Positions 1-13,980 of a stretch of 64,000 nt of DNA are shown one piece after another. This DNA is from Setophaga petechia (lineage: Eukaryota; Chordata; Aves; Passeriformes; Parulidae). The notes under the pieces are model-generated. The model was not told the DNA's origin and did no database searches. It was given only the letters and a program-made list of their open reading frames with translations. The stretch spans positions 8,000,503 through 8,064,502 of the forward strand of contig JANCRA010000007.1 of the NCBI GenBank assembly GCA_024362935.1. The letters are read 5' to 3'. Both the position numbers and the translations under genes were made by a program. The first letter of the stretch is position 1, and the number at the start of each line of letters is the position of its first letter.

Positions 1-3000
1 CACCACACACAAAATTTACATACCCAGAACCACTGGCATGTAGCGTGTCCTTTTCACAAAAAAACATTTGCCTTTGAAGTAAACCAAAAATAAACCAAAG
101 TGCATGCAGGTTATTTAGTGCAACAGAAAGGCAGGACAAATCAGATGTCTCCAACTCAAAGGAAAAGATTCAAGTTCTCATTTTAGAATCTGTAACTTTT
201 ATTTATATATGTATGGTAATGATTGATACTTTAAGATTGTATAACAGAATATAAAATATGTAAGAAGTTTATGCTTTTCATGATTAATTTGGCAAAGTGA
301 ATTAAATGTGAGTGAAGGGACAATATAATAGATAGCTTCATAATGGAGGACACAGCAGGATATATATGGGGAGATTAATATGTGGAATCTTGAAATATGT
401 GGTGTGTTCAGTAAGAGAAGATTATATCCCTAAAGCAAGAAGTATTACCTGGGTGCCCATTTCTTGTCTCATGCTTCAATACTGACCACTTGCCTTGCCC
501 GTTTCTCTTTGATCCTAATTTCTCTTCAGTTTTGGAAAATCCTCCCATATCACGTGCTTAGGGTTCTCTTCTTTCTTGTCTGTGTCCTATAAAACCAGGT
601 CTGCTTTGGAAGGGCATGGTGGATCTTTTATTTCCCCTTTGTGCTTAAATGGAATTATCTTCTCTTCCCGGCTGTGGTTTAGGCAAGCCCCCCCACCCTG
701 CTTTCTCTCTGTTTTGCAATAGCCTCAGGCTTCTCTCTTGTGCTCCTTTCTAGATGCAAATCCCTTAGCTCTTCTTTCTCCTCCTTTGCAGTATTTGTCT
801 TTCCTCTTTGTCCTCTTCTTTATCAAAGTTTATTTCCCAGATGTCCAGTGTTCTACATCAGAGTTGTTTTCAGAAATGCACATCATGTGTTTTATGCCTT
901 CTGTTTGCTTTTTTCTAGTTCTTTTATCTGGGGGGTTTTGAGCCTCTGCCTGTAATAGAAGTGCTTTCTCTCCTGCAGTGACTGAGTTGGAAAGAATGAT
1001 TTTCAGGGGCTGGTAAATGTTTTTCTTCTTTGAAAATGACTCAAGGCTTAGGAATCTTGGTGGATCTGCACTCTGAGTGATTGTGCAAATGAAATAGAAG
1101 GGTTTTAATCTTAATTTGGGTGAGAATTTGTTAAAATTTCCCAAGAAAGGGAAAGATAAGTCAAAAAAAGAAGTTATACTAAGATAGGTTATCATATTGG
1201 AAATGTTTTTGTGCTCTTTAGTACCAGCTAACCCACCTTCACCTTCCCCATGATGATTCTGACAGCTTATAAAATCATACATGCTGTTTACCTGGCCCAG
1301 TCCAGTAGCTTTAAGAAAACAGTTTGTGATATAATGAGCATGTTTTTGAGAGAGTTTGTGCTAGCAAGCACTTAGAACATCTTAAATGGTGAAGAATACT
1401 TGACTGAAACAATATTGTCAAGTGAAGACTTATATTGATCTTTGCCTAATAATTTGGCTGTGGAGAAGGTCAGGAAATGAAGTTACACAGTCAATGATTA
1501 AGCAGTTTCTGGGTGTTGTGTGTGTTGAAGCCTACTTGGTAATAGGCTTTAGAGTGTAGAGGAGCTGATGTATGTGGGATATTGTGGGAGGTACTGTTTG
1601 ACATCTGCCAAGGGAATATTATGCTTTGCCTCTAGGTTTTGTGAATGACACTCAGCTTCTGGAGGCGGGACTGTGAGATACACTCAGTGATTGCCACTGT
1701 TAAACCTGAAGGCTCAGGGCGGGGGAAAGAGGCCATAGCTGAGATTGGCACATCCCCACAGAGGAGAAGTGTCTCCTGGAGCTCCCTGTGACTGTGCGTT
1801 TCTTCCTTGTGGCTGTCCCAGGTACAGAACCTGGGGCCTTGTTCTGCCTTCAGATGTGCTCAGGTTGGAGTTTCAGCACTGTTTTAATGAGATTTGGCTA
1901 CTGTTGAAAACAGCAGTTCTGCCCTTGTTCTTCCACTCTCTGGTCCCTGCTCCTGCCATCCTGAGGTTATCCCTGTTTGTGTTGTCTGGCTTATCAGGAA
2001 GGACGTGATCAGGCAGAAAGATTACCTCTGCTTAATTTTGATCAGTTTGTTGTTCTGGCCACAGTGCCTCCCCACCCCTGGGCAAGAGACTGAGTTTGAT
2101 TTTCTTCTTAAATATGTCATGACAGGGCCATTGCCAACCTCTCTACCGGGGCCAGCAGCGTATCTGCCTGCAAAGCCATCATGGACTGGCTCTGTCTGAC
2201 ATGACCTTCTACCAGCTTCTCACAGAAACTACCCCTGCAGGCCCCCAGTACCAAAAACCAGGCTGTGCCAAACTAACACACACTGTTCTTTCTTCTTTGC
2301 TGATGGTGAAATCATGTGGGTTTCTTTTGGGGTTTTTCCTTTGGAGCTTCCTAAGTGACAGCTTAATACCACAGCTCACTGCAGGCAGTTTGACATGGTT
2401 GGTGATATGTGCAGTGTATTAGACCCAGAATTGTTTGCTTCAAAAAGCTTGTTAGAGATGATAGAGGATTTCTGGGTCTACCCCAATCAAAGGCAATAGA
2501 ATCATCCTGGTGCTCTTCCTTCTCCTGCAAAAGGATAGCTGTTATCACTCTCTCAAGTAATCAAGTAATTTAGTAGCACCCAACCCAATATAAAATAGCA
2601 TCAATAATAAAAAATGTCTGAAGCTCACAGATTAAAGTTTTGTACCCTTCACATTTATATATTCTGAATAATAAGATAAGCCACAACATTATAAAAGAAG
2701 TACTGCAGGCCAGTAACTATCAAAGAGGCGTCAGCTATGATGCAGTATATACCATTATCTGTGAGTTAAGGTTAGTAAATTTACTGACATATGTGATGTG
2801 TGGCTTCCATTATGTATCTATTTAGTAAATGCCACGTCTTCAAGAGCTACTTGTGTATGTAAAAGAGGTAGTGACTGTAAAATGGGCACATTTTTAAAAA
2901 TTTCTTCTTTTAGGGAGGCTGCTGCAAATGCCTTTTTTTTTCCAATACAGGGTAGTTAATTTCTGCCTTTTAAGTTTCTAATTTTTATTTTTGCTTGTAG

Positions 3001-6000
3001 CTTCACTTAGTAAATTACACAGAAGCAGTATTTGTTAACATACCTAGCCTAAGTCTGTTTAATCATATTTGAATAATCTGCTTCAAAATGGCTAATGTAC
3101 AAATTGTTTTTAAGTGTTTCTGAACTGTGTTTACATTAGAAAAGACTAAAGCAAAAATACATTTAATGATCCCCTTCTGCCAGTTTGTGATTATTACCAA
3201 ATGTGAATTTGACGCAGTTGAGGCATTTATTTTTGTGAGCAGGTTTTGAGCATTACTGTTCAGTGTTTTGTTTTTCTTTTTAAATGTTGACTTTCCACTG
3301 AGCAGCTGTATTCACAGCAAGGCTTCACCTGTGACGTGGCCATACTATGGAAATGGTTTGATAAAGTCATAGTTTAGTAAGCACCTTAGAGCTAAACTTG
3401 AAATGTCATCAATGCTGGTGGTCCCCTCTGTCCAGTGTCCAGCTGATTGAGCCCAGTGCCTGTGCTGTGTGTTCTCCATCATGCTGCTGAGATAAACCCT
3501 CTGCACCCCTGCTTCCATCCCTGGTACATGGCACTGAAAGCTCATTTCGGTGGCCCAGCCAAACCCAGCTTCCTTTACCACTTAAACACAGGTGTTTCAT
3601 CTCGCCCCCATTCATTTCTTCTGTGGAAACTTCAGGAGAAATGCCAAATGTCACCTGGAAAATGATGCTGGCAAAATTAATGGCTACTGGGAAAAGATTG
3701 GAGCTTGAACCTGCTTGGTCTTCATGCCTGGTATTTTCCATGACACATCCCACGGTGTCTTTAAACAAAAGAACCAGTGGGCACCAAGTTGGATGGGAAT
3801 CTGGGCATCTGCAGAATGTACAGGTGTTTGGATGCTATTTCTGTAATTTACTGCTTTAATTTGCTCTCTCCAAGTGGTAAAATGTTCCCCAAATTGATAT
3901 ATTTCAGCAGTTGCACAGAGACTGAACAAACAAACCCAGGGTACTATAGTGGCCTCAAGCGTGATTTTTTTCTCTGTACCAGTGGTTTTTGGTCAAGCAA
4001 AGACATCCCAGGGTGGGTGAAAGATAACTAACTTTATGCCTTGTTTAGGAAAATATTAATGTATTTTATGGAAGGAAAATAAAAATAGACATTGGTAAGA
4101 GGTTCAACAGGGTACCTTTGTATTGTCTTGCACTTTGTATTTGTAAGGCTCAGCTTCTTGCTGATTTTTCCTGTATTTGAGTTCTTTCTGAAGGAAACCT
4201 TCATCTCTCTATATTGCACTTTGTTTCCAAAGACCAGGGATGTTTAGACATGACTGAGCTGCCATTCTGAAACTGGTATGTGATTTGTAAAGGGAAACTC
4301 CAACTGTGGGGGTCAGGCTCCATGCTTCTGTCCTCTCCTTCTATCCAAATAGTTTTTTTCAGGGGACAACCTGTCCTGCTTAGACTGGTAGCACTTCTAG
4401 CCCTTGGACTAACTGATATCAGTATGTATAGCCTGTGTTGGATAAGGAATCCAAATGGCATAGCAGATTTTACTCTTTGAGATATCATCCAATTTTTTAG
4501 GTACCATATTAATGGGAGAGATGAGAAGTATTGGCAAAGATTCAGCTAAGGAGCAACTCCAGAATTGTTGTAACTCAGATCTGTTTTATTGCTATTGAGA
4601 TAGACTAGAGAATACCATTTTGAGGAAGGATTAGTCCAAATGCTGTAATGAATATTATGTAGCTTTGCTAGTGCCACAGCTACAGTTTAATGAGACTTTC
4701 AGATCCATAAATTGTATAATGCTGTGATGCAAACTAAGAGTTAATAGCTTACATGCTAGATGTAGAGTGGAGTTACAAAACAAGAGTAATTAATTCACTC
4801 TTATGAAATGGGGAAAAGATTCTCAACCCTGATTTGCTCAGGAGCAAAAATCAGCAAAGGCAACTTGGCAAAGGCAAGCCACTGGAGTGCAGTGTGGTTT
4901 TGGTGTACAGTGGTGCCTTAGCTCACTTAGCAGAAGAGCATTTAAAATGTTTCAGTCACAAATTGTTCTGGGAAAAGAGTACATGTCATACTTTTTAAGA
5001 GAACCAAAACCTGAAGACAAGGTTTTTATAGCAAAGAGGAGGAAGCCTGAACGAACGAGGCTGGTGGTGGATCCCTGTACTTTGGCAGATCTGTTTCTTG
5101 GGAAACACACTTTATATTCCCTGTAGACCTCACTCCTATGAAGATTTAAGAGGATGTGGAAGTCCTACTGATTTCAAAGTGCAGCATTCCACATGAAATA
5201 CTTTTTGTGAGTCACTCTTTACAGGACTAGGTTCTGCAGAACAGCTGCTACTCTTCTGTGGCAGAGAAGATCTAGACTTGAGATCTGATTGAGACTTGAG
5301 ATTTGCTCTGGACTTGCAGGCTTAAGTGCTTCTTTTCAGTTGTACTTCAAAATGTCAGTGTTTTTAAGGGAATTGACAGAACCTTCATCCTTAAGGTGAG
5401 CTTAGTCTCATCTTGATGTCTCAGTTGTGTTTGCTTTGAGATTCACAGCTGAAGTGTTGTTATTCTGCTAGTGCTCAATCTCACTAATCAACAATCAAAA
5501 TGCTGTTGGAGAGGTCTCAGCTAAGTGCATTTCTTCTGTGTACAGAGAAATTTCCTGAAAAAAGATATTGAATAATCCAGTAAAATTAATGGTTGCACAT
5601 CATGCAAAAGTGATCTAGATGCAACTTGATCAGGGAAGTCACTATGAAGATCAAGCTTTTTTTCTTGAAGCAAATTCAGGGAAAAAATGCCTTGAACAAA
5701 TATAATGGTTCCATAGTGCTGGGTCTTCAGGGAAAAAGACTGTTATAACTGATGTGTCTGTGAGTGTGCTTTTTTTGCCTGAAGACTTCTTTTTGCTAAC
5801 CAGAAACGTCAGTGAAAATGATGCGAATTGACAAGATGCATCAGTGTACCCTGGTAGTTTACTGAGATGATGATTAGGATAATACATCTTCATATTTCAT
5901 TGTGAGCCACAGCACAATGAAATATTACTGGCTGCATTAATGGTGACTGCAGATGTGTCTAAAATTCAGTCTTACAAAAGACATCTTTTGTTTAGCATTT

Positions 6001-7619
6001 CAGTACCACCAAAGATCACTGTGGTGTCTATCACCTGTTCTGTCCTGGAGACCTGTATGATGGGCATCCATGGGCTTGGATGGGGGAATAGTTTTGTCTT
6101 AGTTCTTGCTGCTGAATTTCTGGTAGCTCCACAAATATCCCAGGAAGTGTAAGTTGTGTCAACCCACAAGGATTTACTTGTCCAGAGAGAGGCCCAGGGT
6201 AGTCAGAGGAAGAGCTTTTTGGTTGCAGACAGCTGTTGATGGCACAGGTTGGCTCTGTATGGGGATAAGGACTCGTGGCAGGATGGCAATTCAGCTATTT
6301 TGGAGTTTGAATTCCGGTCTTCGTGCTTCCACTGCAGAGCAGTGTCTAATTTTAGGGCCATTGCTCAACTTTTGGGCTGGACACCAGGTTAGCACCTGGT
6401 GGAGTGGTCAAGCAGCTGGTGCAGCCTTTGACAAGTGAAAAGGGTTTTGCATGCTGAGGTCACAGTCTTGGGAGAAAGGAGTATTTTCTTTATTCAGATT
6501 GCTCTGCTGTAATTCCCTAACCAGTCATGAACAGAGCACCTTTTGTCTCCTAGTGTGACAACACCTGCTGTTAAATGGGTCCCAGCTTGCAAACAAGTTT
6601 ACTTCTGGCTGTCATCTTCCTTTCCTGAACTGAAAAGTACAGTCCTGTGGGAAGAGACTGGAATTATGCTTTTCTCTTTGTCTGAACTTGACTGTTTTCT
6701 TTTCAACTAGTGGCTTTCAGTGCATTGAAATTTTCACCTGTGAATAGGCAAGCTGCTGTTTGTCTCATTAGGATTTTTCTGCCCTTATTTTACTTTGCAG
6801 TGTGCTTCATGCTTTGGGATGTTTGGACAGCATCCTTTGCTAGAGGCCACAGCTTTGTGAACTGTTAACACATTGCGCCTAGTGCTGTGTAGGACAGAGT
6901 GAGCCTCAGGTAGCAGTGTGCAGTGGAAAACATGAGTGTCTTGAAATTCAGCCAACTTTTGGTTCTCTATCTTAGCATCAACAGCAAATTTTTACTCACT
7001 TGTCAGGAATGCTTAGTAAATATGTTCTTGAGAAGCTTCTTTTATATCTATGAGTCGAGAGTAATCAGGAAGGCCAGTAGATCAGTTCTAACTCCTAGAT
7101 AGCAAGGAGACAAACTAGTTTCTTTTATGTGCAGCTATACATGCATGATTAAACCTCAAAGAACCTTAAAAAAGAAAAAATTCTCCTGGAAGTAAACACT
7201 CAGAGAAAAGTATTCTTAGTAGTCTTTAAACTCTGTAAACATAATGTGCAATTTATTGAACTGGATTTCAGGATAAGCTAAGTCCAGTGTATTTTTGTAA
7301 GCTATGCCAGAAAATCATGTGTGAGTTTAGGTTGTATTATACTGTTACTGGGTAATTAAAGCCTTCCATAAACACATCTTGTTGCTGAAGTGCTTCACAG
7401 GCAATTTGAGGAAGCCATTTTTGCTCTTTTTCCATGTACCATTAACTCACAGAACTTAAAGAAACAAGCAAAAGGGGAAGATTTGGCATTGTGGGGAGTA
7501 AAGAAAAGGAACACTTGAATTAGTTAAAGTGGCTTGATGAGAACGTGATCAGATTGTCATATGTGCAATATTACAGACCTAAGGGTAATCTGGAAAATTG
7601 AATAATATATTCTCCTGAT
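1..7619. other. non-coding, no gene recognised
   Basis: The stretch has only short, shadow-like open frames and no repeat I can name. Two GC-box-like sequences lie 55 bp apart (ggaggcggga at 1661, gggcggggg at 1717) without a CpG island or TATA box. I see nothing else supportable; it is presumed distal ANK3 intron or 5' flank. Confidence 0.6.
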
Positions 7620-7745
7620 TAGAAATAAAGAAACAGAGCAAGGGGCGACAAACCTGTTCGGCTGGGAAGGGAAGGGTTTGGCGAGAGCGGCCCCTCTCTG
7701 CCCCCCCGTGGACACAAAATGTGGTGCCCGGTTTTCCCGATTTTT
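7620..7745 (+). mobile_element. possible degraded ERV LTR end with primer-binding-site-like sequence
   Basis: An aataaa at about 7624 is followed by a locally CpG-rich stretch (7646-7740, including 'gttcggctggg', 'ggcgagagcggcccc', 'cccccccgtggac') and then 'acaaaatgtggtgcccgg'. That order (poly(A) signal, U5-like GC-rich part, then TGGTGCC) is what an LTR end next to a tRNA primer-binding site would give. The match beyond TGGTGCC is poor and no partner LTR or internal gene was found. An unrelated GC-rich patch is the main alternative. Confidence 0.25.
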
Positions 7746-10195
7746 CTAAAACCTGGGAGAGGCTGAAATCACTGAAAATGCAAGTTATGTCCACAGATTC
7801 TGAACCACAGGCTCTTCAGTATCTTACATACCGTTTGAATTTGCAGTTGGGTGTTTTTATGGTACACTGCTCTGGCAAGCAAACCTCTGGGATGAGGCTG
7901 TGCTGTTCTCTCATCAGCCCGGTACTGAAGGCAGCTCCCTGCCCTGCTCCTTGCGGGAATCTGGTAGAGCTGTCCCTGGAGGCACAGGGTAAATGCTGGA
8001 TTTCCTCTCTTCCCGTTGCTCCTTGCTGCAGCTCCCTTTCAAACATCCCCGGTGAGGAATCAGCCGTGGAGAGCGTGGCACAGGCGGTGGGAATTGTTCT
8101 GCAGGGCTGCCCCAGATGTTTGCAGCAGCTTCTGCCCAGCACCTGCTGCTGCACTGGAGGGCTGGGGAGCCCAGCTCAGCTTCCTCCTATGCTGTGGCTC
8201 ATTGCAGTCCCTCCCTGCCTTGTGCGTGTGCATTTCCCTGCCTCTGCCCCTGTGGAATGGGTGCAGACTGTGCCCCAGGCACCCCTAATGCTGCAGTTTA
8301 TTTGTTGTACACAATACTGGTTTTCCTCTTTCCCATACATCTGCAGGGAGTTCCAGTTGATGTTTGCACATGAAAAGCAGACCCACTCTGAGGAAGTCTC
8401 AGCTGTCTGTCTGGCTTTGTGGGCATGATACAAATATGAAGGTGGTGATTGGGCTTGAGGTTGAGAAATCTTAAAGCATTGCATATTGTAAACATGCTTC
8501 TGCATTGACACATTTCTGTCTTCTCTCCAGACCCCTGCCACAGCAACAAATTTTTTATTTATTCGTAATATTGTCCATTCTTAGCCAATCATTGGAATGC
8601 TATCCCTTTACAGAGTTGTTTCTCAAACTGACAGGGGAGTGTTGTTGCGAATTTCGTCCTGACAGATGCCTCTGGTTTTTTTCTTATAATAATCACCAAA
8701 TAGAATCCCAATTCTGTGTCTTGCCTGAAAGCAAAGAGAGCTTGGCTAACAAAGCAAAGATGCATCCTGCTTTTGTTTGTTGTTTTTCTGAAGTGTGGAA
8801 GAACTGTGACAAAAATCAGAGACAGTGAAGCAGTGGTTCTGGGGAAATGTTGCATTTCTTTTCTGGTGTAATTCCCATTTGTTTATAAGGTTGTTGAGAA
8901 TACTGAAGTTTGGGTGGATGCTATTTGAGGTATGTATTCTCTCAGCCCAATCTGAATGGTGAGAAAATGATGCTTTTATGGTTATTTCATTTATCTGTAT
9001 TGATCTACTTAAACTTCTTGACTGCATCACCAGGTTTGAAGGGAAGAGCCCTGTTCAGTTACCAACAAGGTATGTGCAGTTAAAACTGCATCCACCTTGT
9101 CTCAATTTGTTACATTTAATGTTTGCAAGCTTGATTATTATAGTCATTCTTGTAGTTTTGGGTAGGTATGTAATACTTCACCTTGATAATTATGTATATT
9201 CTCATAATAAACCAAAGATTGTTCAAGTTCTTTCCATGCACTGTTCAAATTTTGACCTCTGCTACTGCTGTATCACAACAAGTGTGTCAGTATCTCCCGA
9301 AATGTAAGTGCTGCTGGCCATTCTTTTGATTTTTGTTTTCTGCTTCCTTATTGTGCATGATTCATTCCCATGAAGGTAGAATGAAACATGCTGTGTGAGC
9401 GATGCCACTTGTCTTGGGATGGTGACTTATGGCTAGTAGGAAGAGAAAGAAAAACTGTAGCTCTGGGCCAATATACAGATGAAAACAGAATTAAAATTAA
9501 GTGGGAAAATGTGTTGTGCCAGACAGATCTCCAGTTCAGCTTTTTTGCCTTTTATCTTTTTAATATTTGCAATACAAAGAGGGATGGTGGTGAGAATTAT
9601 ATTTTTTTAACAATTTGAATGATATATTTTTAACAACCAGCAAGAATTTACAGTTACAAATGCAAGCTTCAGTTGCAGTCCTACCCAGACACAAAATGTT
9701 GTAGGACACATGCCCATTTTGCATGGGATGTTTAGATCAGGCAGGATTTCTTTCCCACAACCAGTTTGGAAACCGGGGGGCTGAGGTGGGGATAAGAAAT
9801 GCAGCAGGAATTTCAAAATGCAAAAGCAGAGCTCAGAGGGAAATGTCTTTATTCCTCTGGGACCCCAGAGCTTAAGCCCTAGCAGGCAGCCCCAGCTGGT
9901 GGAACTGGCTTGCAAGCAACTTGAGGAGGGTTTGACTTTCAGGGTAAAAAAACCCAAAAACCAAAAAACCAACCAGGCTTCAAAATGGGACCACCACCAA
10001 GTATTCCAGCTGGATCAAGAAGTCCCCTCCTCGTAGGCAGTCAGAGCAATGAAAGAACAGATGAGCCCATGGGTGTGCTCCTGAGCTGCTGGTAATTGTT
10101 TAGTTCCACTCAGCTCAGGACTGAAGGCATTCTTGTGCAGGGTCTCACTCAAGAAGCTGCATCAACCAGTGCTCAGGAAAGTTCAGAAGCAGAAT
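7746..10195. other. non-coding, GC-richer patch then AT-rich DNA
   Basis: From 7900 to 8300 the base composition is GC-rich, which keeps a long frame open (stop-to-stop to 8428) but with a GTG rather than ATG at its 5' end and no recognisable protein. The remainder is AT-rich with an A/C tract at 9946. No gene is supported. Confidence 0.6.
9946..9974. repeat. A/C-only tract
   Basis: Twenty-nine bases of A and C only ('aaacccaaaaaccaaaaaac' within it). Same character as the tract at 32715. Confidence 0.85.
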
Positions 10196-10290
10196 GCTGT
10201 GGCAATAAGAGATGTGTGCTGTGGCAATAAGAGATGTGTGACGTGGCAATAAGAGATGTGTGATGTGGCAATAAGAGATGTGTGATGTGT
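10196..10290. repeat. minisatellite, 22-bp unit, about 4.3 copies
   Basis: Four consecutive 22-bp units (10196-10217, 10218-10239, 10240-10261, 10262-10283) share the core 'gtggcaataagagatgtgt' and differ only at the second and third bases (gct, gct, gac, gat). A 7-bp partial unit follows. The near identity implies recent or homogenising expansion. Confidence 0.97.
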
Positions 10291-13200
10291 TTCTCCAGAG
10301 CAGGTTCAGGTGTTCAGATGCTGCCATTTGGTGCTGGTGGCACCCCAAAAGGCTGCTCCCAGCTCAGAGGGCCCACTGAGAGTCTCAGCATCCTCTGGGT
10401 TAAAGCAGCCCAGCTGGTGAGCATGGCCACTGCTCTCCTTCAAATGTCACACTGTCCCCGAGTGACTGTCACACGTACTTCACTTGTCAAGCTGCTGTTC
10501 AGTTATTTATTTCTGTGATGCTTTATTCCTGTCCAGACATCAGCAAGTCTGGCAGTCATTTCAGGTCCTGCAGCTACTCCTCTCTAGTAAAGACATCAAC
10601 AGCAGGGATGGTTGCAGCATGCAGTCTGGTGTCTGTGCTCCGTGCAGCAAACACTCATGTTATTTATCAAAGGGATTGTTTTCTAATAGTGCTAAAGGAA
10701 AGTTCTTTGTTATTACAGAAAAAATACCATGCAGAAAGCTGTTAGCAGTTAAAATATCTGACAGCAGACAGAGGTGAACAGTGACAGCATCATTTTAAGA
10801 CAATCTGTGCACATCACCTCTGTTCCCCTGTGCCATCTATGTGCTCTGTAACAGGGAGAAGTCTTTAGATGCTTGTCTGGCTACCTGCAGCTGAAGTTAA
10901 CATGTAGTTCACAGAAACAAGGAAAAATAATGTGGAAGTTATAAACTATTGTTGAGGGATTAAATCTACTATTTTTGTGAAGTTTTTAATTTTTCAAACA
11001 TTTTGACCCTTACTGTTCAAAACAAAACCTTTTGTTTGATCAGCATTCAGAACTGACCTTATGTGCAAAGGTCCATAAAATATACATACAGTCCTTTAGG
11101 AACCAACTTGTTCTGAAAAGTTCAGTTCATTTTTTTTTTCAATATTGCAGTCTCATGAATCCCAAGTACAGCAAAGTAATAGGCTTAAAGTGTGTTTATT
11201 TTGTTTTGAGGTACTTGCAGAGAAAGTGAGTCCCTCTAGAAATGCATGCAAGTTCTTCATTCATCTGCTTTGTCTTGCATTATTTCCCTAGTTTCTCACC
11301 ACTCCAATGCAATGAACAGCCTGCTCTGCACTCAGAGAGGGGGTATAGCAATCTTCAGTTTTAAGTGAAAGCCCCTGATTGCATTCAGTCATCCATTTTG
11401 TAGCTTTTTTTCCTTTTCTCAGCTTAGCCCGTGACCTTGCTGTTTGGAAAGGAGTGAATAAATTCAGCAGCATCTCTCTGCTGTTTATTAGTTGCCCTTA
11501 GGTGCCAAGCTTTGCTCTCTCCCCTTTCTCATTTATAGGCTCAGAACAGATTTTCTTGTAGACTCTGGCTGTAGGGTTTCAGATGCCTAATCTGTTTAGA
11601 ATCTCTGAAACTTCTTCTGGTTGCTATTGTAAGCTTGCAATGCCTTTCTTGAGAGGCAGGGGTGTGAAATGACATTTTTGTTTAAATCCTGCTCAGTATA
11701 AAGTTGAACATATTTATGGATATAAATATCGAGACAAAATTTGTGAAAATTACCCAAGATGAATGTGAAGGTGGGTTTTCAGCATCTCTCTGTCATTTGT
11801 AGTTAAACGTTCTGAAAATGTGCAACTGTTATATTGTTTGTGATTGTAGACATTATTCCCTTCACCCTGGATTTTTTTTGACCTTTTCTTTGTAATTTCT
11901 CATGTTCTGCAAGCTGTCTTGTATTTAATGTTGGCACTGATTTATCCACGCTCCCCTCTTGTTTTCCCCATGTGTTTATTTTTTTTTTTTTACTTTCAGT
12001 GTTTGTCATCGCAGTGGCTGACTTTTGGAACAACACATCAAATATTGCATTTGGGTTGGGTTTTTTTTTTATTTGTTTTAATCAAGTGATTTATTTTATG
12101 AGGGAGATAGTTTAATTTGAAAAATATAACCTTAAATTTAAATATGTTGTCTTTCAGTTATTCTGGTGGCTTAGGTTCTTATTCATCAGCAGTGCAGCTT
12201 GGAAGGCAGATAAATAGACTTTGCTCTTGAATGAAGCAAGTGTTAATTCCTCTTGCCACCTGCCCCCACAAACATTTGGCTCCAACACTACAGCAAAGCC
12301 CAGGAGGCCCCAGGCCAGCCCTTCTGTCTGTGTTCTGAAGGCAGAAACCATGCCACTAACATCTTGTGAACCTGATGATTGCACTCAGCTTTCCCCTCCG
12401 ATGCTTTAATGAAAAAAAGAAAGTTTTCATTGCAGCCTAGCCAGCCTTTCAAAAGAAAATAAGGCAGTAGAAACTGGCTTTTCACTTTTTTTTTGGTAGA
12501 TGAACATGAATCACTTCTGTCTTGCTTCTTAGCAGCCCTTGACAATATTTATATTTAACTAACAATGTTTTCCATGTTTCAGTCTACTGAGTTTCTTGTT
12601 TTCTCAAAATTTCTTTTAGCTGTGCTTACTCAAATGCTGATTATTTCTTATTGATCAACTGCTTTAATCTCTGCTGTTTTGTAGAAAGAATTATTAAATG
12701 AGCTTGAACATGATAAAAATAGTCAATTTCATCTATGCCAATTTCTGGAACTGGCTTCCAGATTTTTCTCAGTTCACTTTCTTTTCTCCCTGATATGTAT
12801 TTAAAATACATATGTGGCTTATAGCATTAAAAAAATAAAGATCTGATAGGTTTTACAGACATTTTAGCTAATGACAGTGGCTTCTACAGCTGCCCTTTTA
12901 GCATTTTTGAAAAATGTCAGGTATAATTTGCAAGTCTAGATTGCTTCATTCATACAAGATTCAAAAATATATTCACATCCAGGACAAGTTAAAAAATAAA
13001 AGTTGATTGGGTTCTCATTTTGCATTGCCACGTATTTTTCTCAATAGCTGTTTCAGCAGAAGCCAATGACAGTTCTGTGAAAAAAAGCCAAATGAATGTG
13101 CCTTAATAACCAGGTGTTTACAGGTTAATGAGGCTTGTCATGAAATCCCAGTGGATTGCCAGTTTCCTCTGTTAGTAACAACCTCTTGTCTGAAGACTTT

Positions 13201-13980
13201 TATAGATTACATCAAGTATTAAATAATGCTGGTAAAAAACCAGTTTATCTCAGACAACTGTAATAATTCTATATATGAATAGTTTGCACAACGCTCAAAA
13301 ATGTTCTTACTTGACATATTCCCATTAATTATTCTTTATTCATGCTGGGGTTTGTATATATATATATATATGTATGGAAACAAAGTGGAGGTTAGTTTTT
13401 CTTCCCTCCTTTCTTCCACTCCAATGTGTTAGATGCTTTTTTTACCTGATTTTAATTCTATCTAGAAATAACAGTGAAAGATTATCTCCTTTTTTTATGC
13501 AGTTCAAACCAAACACCCTGAATGTTGCTGTTTATTGTAGCTACCTGATGCATGCCCTTAACAGGTTCTCACGCCTTCAGATTGGGCTCAGTTGCTGCAA
13601 ATGTATCTCAAAACATTTAGCTGAATAAATGGTGGAAAATAACATGGTAGAGTGCAGCAGTTTGGTGAAGTGGTAAAGCAAATGTTAACCAGGCTCAGGA
13701 ACAAACACAAAAAAGCCCACTTGCATTTTACCCATCTTCAAAACCAAGTGGGTTGGTTCTTCTCTCAGGACCCCTCAGCTTTCTGATTTGGGGTGTCTAC
13801 TTCAAGTTGAAATGACATATTTTTCTGTTTTTTCTTGCAATTTGCTGCCTCAAAATGACTCAGCATCTTCCTTCTTCTTCCTAATCCCTGCTCCCTGGGG
13901 TCATGTTGTGCTCTTTTTGGGTCCTGCACCCACCAAGGTTGTGTTCTTAGGAGCTCGCCTCACTTTTCAGGACTGTGTTA
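10291..13980. other. non-coding, no gene recognised
   Basis: AT-rich DNA with T runs near 11981 and 12061 and a (TA)8 microsatellite at 13355. A G/T-only stretch sits at 12050-12070. No exon-like or repeat-like sequence was recognised otherwise. Confidence 0.6.
13355..13370. repeat. (TA)8 microsatellite
   Basis: Eight uninterrupted TA units follow 'ggtttg' and precede 'tgtatgg'. Confidence 0.95.

Noticed and set aside
575..610. TATA-like 'cctataaaacc'
   Set aside because: No transcript, exon or CpG-rich context nearby; such matches are frequent by chance.
830..1282. 150-codon minus-strand open frame
   Set aside because: The translation is low-complexity and unlike any known protein; consistent with chance.
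1661..1725. Two GC-box-like sequences 55 bp apart
   Set aside because: No CpG island, initiator or open exon follows, so a promoter call is not supported.
7721..8428. Longest open frame in the window (235 codons)
   Set aside because: It begins at GTG rather than ATG, shows no recognisable domain or splice context, and lies in a GC-rich stretch where stops are rare. Overlapping frames on both strands are also open.
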